The notes under the pieces are model-generated. The model had not been told where the DNA came from. It was given only the letters and a program-made list of their open reading frames with translations, and searched no databases. From CBDUEV01 sp965366365 (lineage in GTDB: Bacteria > Actinomycetota > Acidimicrobiia > Spongiisociales > JAENVV01): a DNA stretch of 17,557 nucleotides. The first letter of the stretch is position 1. Each line of letters opens with the position of its first letter. The stretch is from positions 1-17,557 of the forward strand of contig CBDUEV010000062.1 in assembly GCA_965366365.1 (NCBI GenBank), in the 5' to 3' direction. Of this stretch, positions 8,425 to 15,395 are shown in pieces. Position numbers and translations under genes: made by a program.

Positions 8425-8930
8425 CAGTGACCTCCGGCCTCACACGAGGGACCGCGAACCGGCTCATCGATCTGCTCCTCCCCGTCTGGGGCGGGCCCGG
8501 CCACCACACTGCCGGTGTCCACGTACACCACTCCGTCCACCACCTCGACCTCGTAGCGGTCCATGCCACGCGGCGCAGGGCCGGCCCGGTAGTCGCCGGC
8601 CCGATTGAAGAAGGAACCATGGCAAGGGCACTCGAACTGACCTGACGACTCGCACCAGGGCACCCGACATCCCAGGTGGGTGCACTTCTCTGCAATCGCC
8701 ACCACCTCGCCGTTGATGCTGGTCAGGTACGCCCGGGCAGCCGGTACCTCCAGCACCGAGTCGACGGGCACCGAATCAGCCGCCACGGTCTTGACCTTGC
8801 CACCGAATCCGGAGGCGAGTTGAGGGCGGAGGAGGTCCCAGGTCGTCCACGCGCCGGCCGCCGCGATCAGGCCGCCTCCAACTGCCCACATCCTCGAGAG
8901 GAATTGCCGACGATCGAGAAAGTTGCTCAT
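8424..8930 (-). CDS. Rieske [2Fe-2S] protein of the cytochrome b complex
   Basis: High-potential Rieske subunit that takes the first electron from quinol and passes it to cytochrome c. The 168-residue protein has a twin-arginine-like N-terminus (D-R-R-Q-F-L-S-R at 6-13) followed by one hydrophobic anchor (15-28), as in other Tat-exported Rieske proteins. Cluster ligands are C83 and H85 in C-T-H-L-G-C, and C101 and H104 in C-P-C-H-G-S; C88 and C103 would form the stabilising disulphide. The ATG at 8930 is chosen because it shares ATGA with the stop of the cytochrome b C-terminal gene and has GGAGA just upstream; the longer frame to 8966 lies inside that gene. The C-terminal tail after residue 140 is Cys-containing and unusually long. 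Confidence 0.93.
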   Translation of the reverse strand: MSNFLDRRQFLSRMWAVGGGLIAAAGAWTTWDLLRPQLASGFGGKVKTVAADSVPVDSVLEVPAARAYLTSINGEVVAIAEKCTHLGCRVPWCESSGQFECPCHGSFFNRAGDYRAGPAPRGMDRYEVEVVDGVVYVDTGSVVAGPAPDGEEQIDEPVRGPSCEAGGH

Positions 8931-9448
8931 AGCTCTCCATACCATTCTTGCCAGGGCCAGACCCAACCCCAGTTGGGTCCGCGGAACATGAAACCGACCA
9001 ACGTCAACAGAATCCAGATCACGAGGAAGGCGGTGAATGCCGCCACCGCCACCTTGCGCGTGCCCGGCCGATTGAGGAGGTTCCGATCCACGTAGGGAAG
9101 CGCCACCAGTCCGATCACGATGGCGGTGGGAACGAGCACACCGGCCACGAGCGGATGGAAATGGGCGAGCAACTCCTGGAGCGCCGCGAAGTACCAGGGA
9201 GCCTTCTCCGGGTTGGGGGTGAGCGTCGGGTTGGCCATGTCACGCAAGGGAGCATCGAAGAACAAAGCCAAGGCCATGACGATCAACAGCACCACCAGCG
9301 CCGCCACGGCGTGGCGAACGAGCAGGTGAGGCCAGACCATCACCGGATCCTGATCGGAGAGCACCTTTCGCTCACCCGCAGCCGGTTTGCCGGGCACGAT
9401 GCCCAGCACCCGCTTGCCTTCGACGATCTTCGGTTCCCGGTCGCTCAT
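8927..9448 (-). CDS. Cytochrome b C-terminal subunit (subunit IV-like)
   Basis: A 173-residue membrane protein corresponding to subunit IV of b6-type complexes, that is, the C-terminal half of mitochondrial cytochrome b; it helps form the quinol-oxidation site. After a soluble N-terminus of about 40 residues there are three hydrophobic spans (about 43-64, 100-119 and 133-154). The quinol-site segment reads P-N-P-E-K-A-P-W-Y-F (78-87), so the usual P-E-W-Y is A-P-W-Y here. It starts with ATG at 9448, sharing ATGA with the stop of the haem-binding half, and overlaps the Rieske start in the same way. The two halves are separate genes, unlike the single fused QcrB usual in Actinobacteria. Confidence 0.9.
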   Translation of the reverse strand: MSDREPKIVEGKRVLGIVPGKPAAGERKVLSDQDPVMVWPHLLVRHAVAALVVLLIVMALALFFDAPLRDMANPTLTPNPEKAPWYFAALQELLAHFHPLVAGVLVPTAIVIGLVALPYVDRNLLNRPGTRKVAVAAFTAFLVIWILLTLVGFMFRGPNWGWVWPWQEWYGEL

Positions 9449-10203
9449 GCGTCATCCCCCATGTCGAGCATGCTGTCTTTCCGCCAACGCCACAGGTGGA
9501 TGGTCAGGGCCGCGACCACCGCCAACGGCAGGATGGCGACATGGAGCACGTAGAAGCGCAGCAGCGTGGCTGACCCGACGATGGGTCCGCCGAGCAGCAT
9601 CTCCTGCACCGTCTCCCCCATCAGCGGTACATAACCCGCCATGCCGGAACCGACGGTGACCGCCCAGTAGGCGAGTTGGTCCCACGGGAGCAGATAGCCG
9701 GTGAACGAGAGCAACAGCGTCAACACCAGCAGCACGACGCCCACCACCCAGTTGAATTCGCGAGGTGGTTTGTACGCTCCGCGATAGAACACCCTCGCCA
9801 TGTGGGCCGAGACGGCTAGGACCATCAGGTGCGCCGACCAGCGGTGAACGTTACGGATGTACTGGCCGAAGGCCACCTCGGTTTGGATCGACTGAATGTT
9901 GGCGTAGGCGGAGGCGGGTGAAGGAACGTAGAAGAACATGAGATAGACACCGGACGCCACCAGCGAGCCGAACAGGACCACCGATGCGACACCCAGAAAG
10001 GCCGAGTATCGGAAGGTCAGTTCCTTTCGCCGCACCTTGACGGGATAGATGTGCAGCAAGAAGTTCGACCAGTGCCCCGCGGCGCGATCTCGTTCGGTCA
10101 CCCGGTCGGGTGCCCGGAAGATCGAACGGCCAACCGTGCTCCGGCGGACTCGGTCGATCATCCCGCTTCCCTCCGACGTCGGCGGTCTGTCTTTCACGTC
10201 CAT
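9445..10203 (-). CDS. Cytochrome b N-terminal subunit, b6-like, dihaem
   Basis: Haem-bearing half of the split cytochrome b; it carries electrons across the membrane between the two quinone sites. The 252-residue protein has four hydrophobic helices. Haem ligands are H120 and H134 in helix B (H-R-W-S-A-H ... S-A-H-M) and H221 and H236 in helix D. The second pair is 15 positions apart, as in cytochrome b6 rather than mitochondrial cytochrome b (14). Other b6-like motifs are S-F-T-G-Y-L-L-P-W-D-Q (166-176) and G-X-X-Y-K-P-P-R-E-F-N-W (142-152). I see no cysteine where cytochrome b6 binds the extra covalent haem. The ATG at 10203 has GGAG seven bases upstream and overlaps the preceding gene by 10 bases; the longer frame to 10287 is inside that gene. 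Confidence 0.93.
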   Translation of the reverse strand: MDVKDRPPTSEGSGMIDRVRRSTVGRSIFRAPDRVTERDRAAGHWSNFLLHIYPVKVRRKELTFRYSAFLGVASVVLFGSLVASGVYLMFFYVPSPASAYANIQSIQTEVAFGQYIRNVHRWSAHLMVLAVSAHMARVFYRGAYKPPREFNWVVGVVLLVLTLLLSFTGYLLPWDQLAYWAVTVGSGMAGYVPLMGETVQEMLLGGPIVGSATLLRFYVLHVAILPLAVVAALTIHLWRWRKDSMLDMGDDA

Positions 10204-11987
10204 GCAGGTACTCCTATTCCTTCCCAAACTCCCATCGACAGGGCGTCGGTCGGACAGCGTTCGATACACAAGGCACACCGGATGCACGAGGTCTCATCGA
10301 GAGTGAGCGCCGTTCCCCCGGGTGAGGTCGGGTCGATTTCTTCGGAAGGCACCAGGGCGATGAGGTCGAGCGGACAGACGTCGGCGCACAAGGCGCACAG
10401 GACACACTTGGAGGTGTCCAGCAGGATGTTGGCAAAACATCGGAGGCAACGATTGGCCTCGCAGCGGGCCATCTCCTCGGTGAACCCCTTCTCGACTTCG
10501 GCGAGTCCGATCCGTCGTTCCGTGGGCATCGTCGGCACACTGACCCGGCCGATACGGTCATAGATGTCGTCGAGACGGTGGAACTGCTGCAACTGCACCA
10601 TCTGGCCAGGACGATCCTCCTCGACCTCGCCGCCAAACCACTTGTGGATGTCGGCGGCTGCCTTCCGACCGTCGGCAATCGCTTCGATGAGCGTGCGCGG
10701 CCCCTTGGCGGCGTCGCCCCCGGCCCAGATCCCTTCGAGGGACGTGGTCAGCTTCTCGTTGTCGACGGCAATCGTCCGTCGCGGGCTGATCTCGGGCCCT
10801 GAGTCGCCAAGCACTTCGACGTCGATGGCCTGGCCGATCGCCAGAACCACCGTGTCGCATTCGATGACCTGGCGATCTGAGTCGTCGAATTTCGGGGAGA
10901 AGCGACCCTCGTCGTCGAAGACCGACAGCACACCGATCGTCTCGAGCCCCACGACCTTGCCGTCCTCGACGAGGATCTTGGCGGGACCCCGTCGGTGGTG
11001 GAACTCGATGCCCTCGTGGACGGCCTCTTCGATCTCGAAGGGCGAAGCCGGCATCTCCTCTTCGGACTCGAGGGAGAAAACGCTGATGTGTTGCGCTCCA
11101 GCCCGCACGGCCGAGCGAGCTGCGTCGAGCGCTTCGGTCATGGAGGCCCGCTCGTCGCTTTGGATGTCACCTTCGGAATGAACCGCGCGGGCCTCTTCGT
11201 AGGCCGAGGCACGCAAGGCGCTGCGCGCCGCGTCCATGGCAACGTCGCCGCCGCCGATGACGACGACCTTCTCGCCGACCTCCACCTCGAAACCCTGGTT
11301 GAGGTTCATGAGGAACTCGATCGCCTTGAACACCCCGTCGGCATCGTGACCAGGCATGTCGAGCCCGCGTCCGAGCGTGGCCCCGATCGCCAGGAACAAC
11401 GCGTCGTGACGGGCTCGCAACTCGTCCAGAGTGACCTGTTCGCCCAGCTTGGTGTTGAGCTGGACTTCGACGCCCAGGTCGACGATCGCCTGGATCTCCG
11501 CGGCCAGGAGGCTGCGATCGAGCCGATACTCGGGTATCCCGAGCAGCATCATGCCCCCCATGATCGAGGTGGCTTCGTACACCGTCACCTGATAGCCGTG
11601 CCGGCGGAGGTCGTGAGCTGCCGAGAGGCCGGCGGGGCCACCCCCGACCACCCCGATCGATTGCGGGCGATCGGGCCCGGTGGGGGCTGCCACTTTCAGC
11701 CACTCTTCGCCCTCGCCGCTCTCCACGCCGTACTTCTCCGTGACGAACCGTTTCAGAGCCCGAATGGCGATCGGCGAGTCGATCTCGCCTCGCCGGCAGG
11801 CGTCTTCACACGGGGCGGCACACACCCGGCCACACGCCGAGGCAAAGGGGTTGGGGAGCCGGGCCGTCAAATAGGCGAGTTGGTCGTCTCCGTCGGCGAT
11901 GGCCGCCACGTACATCCCGGCGTTGGTGTGAACCGGACATGCCGCCAGGCAAGGGATGTTCTCGTCGAAGAACTCGAGGCCCGACAT
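10194..11987 (-). CDS. GltD/NfnL-like FAD, NAD(P) and Fe-S oxidoreductase within the bc operon
   Basis: A 597-residue cytoplasmic flavoprotein. In order: an N-terminal Fe-S domain (Cys 13, 17, 52, 56, 60, 64) of the type in glutamate synthase small subunit and dihydropyrimidine dehydrogenase; an FAD Rossmann motif G-V-V-G-G-G-P-A-G (112-120); a second dinucleotide motif V-I-G-G-G-D-V-A-M-D (243-252) for NAD(P); the FAD-closing segment G-I-W-A-G-G-D-A (419-426); then a C-terminal part with C509, C514, C517 and two ferredoxin-type sites, C528/531/534/538 and C568/571/574/578. There is an insertion of about 35 residues (262-297) after the NAD(P) helix. The ATG at 11987 overlaps the preceding cytochrome c stop by one base (TGATG). 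Being in mid-operon suggests it is a subunit or partner of the cytochrome complex, exchanging electrons with NAD(P)H. Glutamate synthesis is unlikely, as no large GltB subunit is present. DsrL has a similar layout. Confidence 0.9.
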   Translation of the reverse strand: MSGLEFFDENIPCLAACPVHTNAGMYVAAIADGDDQLAYLTARLPNPFASACGRVCAAPCEDACRRGEIDSPIAIRALKRFVTEKYGVESGEGEEWLKVAAPTGPDRPQSIGVVGGGPAGLSAAHDLRRHGYQVTVYEATSIMGGMMLLGIPEYRLDRSLLAAEIQAIVDLGVEVQLNTKLGEQVTLDELRARHDALFLAIGATLGRGLDMPGHDADGVFKAIEFLMNLNQGFEVEVGEKVVVIGGGDVAMDAARSALRASAYEEARAVHSEGDIQSDERASMTEALDAARSAVRAGAQHISVFSLESEEEMPASPFEIEEAVHEGIEFHHRRGPAKILVEDGKVVGLETIGVLSVFDDEGRFSPKFDDSDRQVIECDTVVLAIGQAIDVEVLGDSGPEISPRRTIAVDNEKLTTSLEGIWAGGDAAKGPRTLIEAIADGRKAAADIHKWFGGEVEEDRPGQMVQLQQFHRLDDIYDRIGRVSVPTMPTERRIGLAEVEKGFTEEMARCEANRCLRCFANILLDTSKCVLCALCADVCPLDLIALVPSEEIDPTSPGGTALTLDETSCIRCALCIERCPTDALSMGVWEGIGVPAWT

Positions 11988-12739
11988 CAGATCCTGCCGT
12001 CCCGCTGCGCCCACCAGAGTCCGTACAACCCCACCGCCAGCGCCCCGAACCAGATACCGGAGGCGAGGAGGTCCTGAACGATCCGAGGAGCAGTCGAAAC
12101 CGGACCGGTCTCGATGATGGCCGAGGGCAGCCACATCGTGGCCCCGGCGAAGAACACGACGATCACCGCTGCCTTGAGCCAGGCCGAGGTCCACGTGATG
12201 GCGGCGCCCTCGCGGCGCGCCAAGACCGTTGGCACGGCCACGGCCAGGACGGCGAGGATGCCGATCCAAATCCCGATTCTCCAGACGATCGACGCTCCCG
12301 ACGGCAATTCTGTGCCCGCTACCGGACCAACCGCAGCTGTCGGGGCAGCCACCTCGCCAGGCTGGCCGAGTTCGTTCTGCACGTAACCAACCACGGCGGC
12401 AACCTCTTCGGAGCTCAGCGTCGAGAAGGCCGGCATCACGCCGTTGTAGGTCTCACCGCCCACCACGATCTCTCCCTCGCGGCCGTTCAGGATGACATCT
12501 TCGAGGTAGGCGGCATCCGCCACATTGGGGTTGTCGACGAGCGGCGGAAACGCCCCGGCGAGGCCTCGGCCATCGGTCTGGTGACAGGCCGCACACACGG
12601 TCGAGTAGACCTCGGCTCCAAGCGGATCGACCTCGGTTGCCTCCGGCGTCTCCTGAGCGGTGACGCCGGACCCAAGCACCAGAAGAAACAGCGAAGCCGC
12701 TGCCGCGAGAACCCCCGCTCGCCGAACCGCACGTCGCAT
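11987..12739 (-). CDS. Cytochrome c with three C-terminal membrane spans, first gene of the bc operon
   Basis: A 250-residue protein with a Sec-type signal peptide (R-R-A-V-R-R, then a hydrophobic core to about residue 24, then T-A-Q-E), a class I cytochrome c domain (about 35-125) with C49-A-A-C52-H53 and probable axial Met102 in G-V-M-P-A-F, an Ala/Pro/Val linker, and three predicted membrane helices (about 151-173, 186-205 and 221-242). The ATG at 12739 is preceded by GGAAGGGGAAGCG; the frame extends to 12784 only through a 15-bp repeat array, which I treat as untranslated leader. It probably serves as an electron carrier fixed to the cytochrome b complex, passing electrons to the ba3 oxidase encoded divergently. 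The combination of cytochrome and three-helix tail is not one I can name. Confidence 0.88.
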   Translation of the reverse strand: MRRAVRRAGVLAAAASLFLLVLGSGVTAQETPEATEVDPLGAEVYSTVCAACHQTDGRGLAGAFPPLVDNPNVADAAYLEDVILNGREGEIVVGGETYNGVMPAFSTLSSEEVAAVVGYVQNELGQPGEVAAPTAAVGPVAGTELPSGASIVWRIGIWIGILAVLAVAVPTVLARREGAAITWTSAWLKAAVIVVFFAGATMWLPSAIIETGPVSTAPRIVQDLLASGIWFGALAVGLYGLWWAQRDGRI

Positions 12740-12750
12740 CGCTTCCCCTT

Positions 12751-12795
12751 CCAATGATCCTGCCGCCAATGATCCTGCCGCCAATGATCCTGCCG
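12751..12795. repeat. Three perfect 15-bp tandem repeats in the bc operon leader
   Basis: The unit CCAATGATCCTGCCG occurs three times without mismatch (12751-12765, 12766-12780, 12781-12795). The array ends 11 bases upstream of the bc operon start codon, directly before the ribosome binding site, so it probably lies in the mRNA leader. It would also read in frame with the cytochrome gene, but the protein start at 12739 is much more typical. Confidence 0.9.
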
Positions 12796-12922
12796 CGGGC
12801 CTTCCTCATCCTACGAACGCCAATCGAACGGCCCCTTGGGCCTTCTGACCTTCCGGTCGGGGCACTAAGACCCGTCTCTGACATTAGATCGGATTGCTAC
12901 CGTGACGCCGCCTTTGGTGTGA

Positions 12923-12950
12923 TTGTTTCCCCGTGCCCCGACGTGATAGT
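12923..12950 (+). promoter_or_regulatory. Candidate sigma-70-like promoter for the ba3 oxidase operon
   Basis: TTGTTT (12923-12928) and GATAGT (12945-12950) are separated by 16 bases, about 70 bases upstream of the cbaD start codon. They match the -35 and -10 consensus at three and four of six positions. Local AT content is higher than its surroundings. This is a guess by eye. Confidence 0.28.
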
Positions 12951-13019
12951 TTCTGAACGTCCGGGGTGTGGCCAAGGCAAGAAGGAACACACAACAGGAG
13001 CGCTGACACAGGAGGGGAT

Positions 13020-13193
13020 GTGACGATCGAACACGACGCAGGCGACGGCCCCGTGCCCGGCGCACACGACGGCGAAGACGAGCACTTTGTACCCACCGGG
13101 ACGATGACCATCCTCGGCATCTTCGTGGTCACGCTCATCCTGCTGTGGGTCTCGATCTACCTCATCCTGATCGCCCGGGGAGTCACCGTATGA
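13020..13193 (+). CDS. cbaD: ba3-type cytochrome oxidase subunit IIa
   Basis: A 57-residue single-span membrane protein. The start is a GTG at 13020 with GGAGG four bases upstream; an in-frame upstream extension to 12966 has no such signal. Residues 1-25 are acidic and soluble; residues about 28-52 form one hydrophobic helix ending in L-L-W-V-S-I-Y-L-I-L-I-A-R-G. The end resembles the 34-residue subunit IIa of Thermus thermophilus ba3 oxidase (a W-x-x-x-Y ... A-R-G ending), and the gene order IIa-II-I is the same. In that enzyme the small subunit supplies the helix missing from subunit II. It overlaps cbaB by four bases (ATGA). Assignment rests mostly on context and topology. Confidence 0.72.
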   Translation: MTIEHDAGDGPVPGAHDGEDEHFVPTGTMTILGIFVVTLILLWVSIYLILIARGVTV

Positions 13194-13699
13194 GCGACGC
13201 ACCGGAGCGCACCAAGGCCACCATGGGCATCGACCCATTCGAGCGCAACTGGATGCTGATCGCCCTCGTCTTGATCATCGCCTTTGGTGTCACGGTGGCA
13301 GTGGCCGGATTCGCCCTCGGTTTTCAGGTTCCCGGCGAAGAAGCACGAGTCAACCCGAACACCGTGGCCGACACACCGCCCTTCAACAACACCGGCATTC
13401 GGGAGGTATCCCCCGGAAAGTACGACGTGTACATGCTGGCCAAGACCTGGGCATTCGAGCCCCGCGACCTCACGTTCCCCCAAGGCGCCGAGGTCACCTT
13501 CTACATGACCAGCGTGGACGTGCAACACGGTTTCAAGCTGCAGGACACCAACGTGAACGTGATGGTGATCCCCGGCGAGGTGTCAAAACTCACCACGACG
13601 TTCGATCGAGTGGGCGAATACCCATTCATCTGTCACGAGTTCTGCGGAACGGGCCATGCGGCCATGTTCGGCTCACTCATCGTGGAACCAGCGGAATAG
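13190..13699 (+). CDS. cbaB: ba3-type cytochrome c oxidase subunit II, CuA protein
   Basis: Electron-entry subunit of the terminal oxidase: its binuclear CuA centre on the outer membrane face accepts electrons from cytochrome c. The 169-residue protein has a single N-terminal membrane helix (about 21-46) and a cupredoxin domain. CuA ligands are H113 (V-Q-H-G-F), then C148-H-E150-F-C152-G-T-G-H156-A-A-M159. The spacing and the V-N-V-M-V-I-P-G-E-V segment match family B (ba3-like) subunits. One anchor helix rather than two is as expected for this branch. The ATG at 13190 shares ATGA with the cbaD stop. The next gene begins 10 bases after its TAG stop. Confidence 0.93.
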   Translation: MSDAPERTKATMGIDPFERNWMLIALVLIIAFGVTVAVAGFALGFQVPGEEARVNPNTVADTPPFNNTGIREVSPGKYDVYMLAKTWAFEPRDLTFPQGAEVTFYMTSVDVQHGFKLQDTNVNVMVIPGEVSKLTTTFDRVGEYPFICHEFCGTGHAAMFGSLIVEPAE

Positions 13700-13709
13700 G
13701 GGGAGGACC

Positions 13710-15365
13710 GTGCTCGCCACCGAGACTCGTTACGAACTGAACAAGGACGAGCGCCGGTTCATCGGCGCCCATATCGGATTCGCGATCTTCGCCCTGGCCG
13801 TCGGGAGCCTCTTTGGGCCCCTCCAGGCGTTCAACTTCGCCGGATGGGACCTCTATCCCTACCTCTCGCCGCTGTTCAAGTCCTACTACCAGGGCCTGAC
13901 CATCCACGGCGTGCTCAACGCGCTCGTGTGGACGACGGTCTTCATCACCGGCTTCCTCACCTGGACCACCATCGTGGGGTTGAAGCGTCCGCTCGTGTAT
14001 CCAAAGCTCAACAAGACCGGGTTCTGGGTCATGATCGGCGGCGTCGTCATGGCCGGCATCCCCATCCTGGCCGACGAAGCCACGGTTCTCTACACCTTCT
14101 ATCCGCCCATGCAGGCCAACTGGGCTTTCTACCTGGGCCTCACCCTCGTGGTGGTGGGGTCTTGGATCGAGGGCTACGGGATGTTCTTCACCTACCGTGC
14201 CTGGCGAAAAGACAACCCGGGAATCAGGACTCCTTTCATCAGCTTCGGCGGATTCATCACCATGGCGATGTGGCAGATCGCCACCCTCGGTATCGCTGTC
14301 GAGATTCTCACCATGCTGCTGCCTGCCTCGCTCGGACTCATCGAAGGCACCGATCCCGAACTGGCCCGTACCTACTTCTGGTTCACCGGGCACCCTCTCG
14401 TGTATTTCTGGCTGTTGCCGGCCTACGTGTCGTGGTACGGCATGCTGCCCCACCAAGCCGGCGGGAAGCTCTTCTCCGACAGCCTGGCCAGGCTGGCCTT
14501 CTGGTTGTTCCTCCTGCTGTCGGTGCCGGTGGGGTTCCATCACCAGTTCGCCGACCCCGGCATTCCGCAGGCGTGGAAATACATCCATGCCACGATCACC
14601 TACGGGGTGGCCTTTCCCTCCTTCATGACAGCCTTCACCGTGATCGCCTCGCTCGAATACGCCGCCCGCCAGCGGGGCGCCACCGGTCGCCTCAGTTGGG
14701 TGCGCAAACTGCCGTGGGACAACCCCTCCGTGAGCGCACAACTCCTGGCCGGTATCCTCTTCTTCTTCGGAGGAATCGGCGGCATCGCCAACGCTTCCTA
14801 CAACCTCAACCTGGTGATCCACAACACGTCCTGGGTTCCCGGCCATTTTCACCTCACCGTGGCCACCGCCGTCACCCTGTCCTTCATGGGCATCAGTTAC
14901 TGGCTGGTGCCGTCCCTGACCGGCAAGGCGTTGTGGCGACCCAAGCTGGCCGTGTTCCAGACCTGGACCTGGTTCGTGGGAATGATCATCTTCTCCAACG
15001 CCATGCACGTGCTCGGCCTGCTCGGCGCCCCGCGCCGCACTCCCCTCGGCCAGGCGCCGTACGTGCCGGAAGAGTGGTCCGGCCACCTGCTCCGAGTGGG
15101 CATCGGCGGAGCGATCCTTCTCGTGGGCGTCACGTTGTACGTGGTCATCATGATCAAGTCGGTGTGGGGGAACACAGAAGAGACCCACACCGAATACCCG
15201 ATCGCCGAGTCGTTGCGCGATCCGCAGTTGACCCCGGAATGGTTGGACCGCTGGAAGCCCTGGTTGATCGCCACGGTGGCGCTGCTCATTGTGTCCTACG
15301 GTCCGCAGCTGTTCGACATGATCACCAACATCCAATTGACGTCTCCTGGTGTCAAGGTCTGGTGA
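13710..15365 (+). CDS. cbaA: ba3-type haem-copper oxidase subunit I
   Basis: Catalytic subunit reducing O2 to water and pumping protons. The 551-residue protein has about 13 hydrophobic helices. Low-spin haem ligands are H66 (L-T-I-H-G-V-L-N) and H381; the high-spin haem ligand is H379 (V-P-G-H-F-H-L); CuB ligands are H228, H277 and H278. Y232 in G-H-P-L-V-Y-F-W-L-L-P-A-Y is the tyrosine expected to be cross-linked to H228. The L-V-Y form with no Glu in that helix is diagnostic of type B oxidases, commonly of high oxygen affinity. The start is a GTG at 13710 with GGGAGG three bases upstream; the frame to 13656 runs inside cbaB. No subunit III gene is nearby. Confidence 0.95.
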   Translation: MLATETRYELNKDERRFIGAHIGFAIFALAVGSLFGPLQAFNFAGWDLYPYLSPLFKSYYQGLTIHGVLNALVWTTVFITGFLTWTTIVGLKRPLVYPKLNKTGFWVMIGGVVMAGIPILADEATVLYTFYPPMQANWAFYLGLTLVVVGSWIEGYGMFFTYRAWRKDNPGIRTPFISFGGFITMAMWQIATLGIAVEILTMLLPASLGLIEGTDPELARTYFWFTGHPLVYFWLLPAYVSWYGMLPHQAGGKLFSDSLARLAFWLFLLLSVPVGFHHQFADPGIPQAWKYIHATITYGVAFPSFMTAFTVIASLEYAARQRGATGRLSWVRKLPWDNPSVSAQLLAGILFFFGGIGGIANASYNLNLVIHNTSWVPGHFHLTVATAVTLSFMGISYWLVPSLTGKALWRPKLAVFQTWTWFVGMIIFSNAMHVLGLLGAPRRTPLGQAPYVPEEWSGHLLRVGIGGAILLVGVTLYVVIMIKSVWGNTEETHTEYPIAESLRDPQLTPEWLDRWKPWLIATVALLIVSYGPQLFDMITNIQLTSPGVKVW

Positions 15366-15371
15366 TTCCTC

Positions 15372-15395
15372 GGGGCGTCCTCCCCTGGACGCCTC
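15372..15395 (+). terminator. Strong hairpin just after cbaA, terminator or attenuator
   Basis: GGCGTCC (15374-15380) and GGACGCC (15387-15393) are perfectly complementary around a six-base loop; two further pairs, one of them G-U, extend the stem to nine. It begins seven bases after the cbaA stop. No U-tract follows, so it may be a partial terminator or an mRNA-processing or stability element that lowers expression of the downstream chimera relative to the oxidase. Confidence 0.42.

Larger units (their letters stand above)
12740..13019. promoter_or_regulatory. Divergent intergenic region between the bc operon and the ba3 oxidase operon
   Basis: This 280-bp gap separates the two divergent respiratory operons and must contain the promoters for both. 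It holds the three-copy 15-bp repeat next to the bc operon, a small GGCCC-CTT-GGGCC hairpin (12830-12842), and a TAGGAT on the minus strand (12808-12813) that could be a -10 element for the bc operon but lacks a good -35 match. Shared control of reductase and oxidase is a reasonable inference from the layout. Confidence 0.5.

Noticed and set aside
10204..10287. Longer N-terminus for the cytochrome b gene
   Set aside because: It lies wholly inside the flavoprotein gene; GGAG at the right distance supports 10203.
10194..11987. Flavoprotein as DsrL or as glutamate synthase small subunit
   Set aside because: Domain order is similar, but there are no dsr genes and no gltB nearby, and the gene is fused by overlaps into a cytochrome operon.
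12740..12784. Upstream in-frame extension of the first bc-operon cytochrome
   Set aside because: It would be encoded by the 15-bp repeats and would hide the signal peptide; a good ribosome binding site precedes the start at 12739.
12751..12795. CRISPR-like array
   Set aside because: Units are 15 bp, directly adjacent, with no spacers and no cas genes.
12966..13019. Upstream start for cbaD
   Set aside because: The added residues look unlike the family, and GGAGG sits directly before the GTG at 13020.
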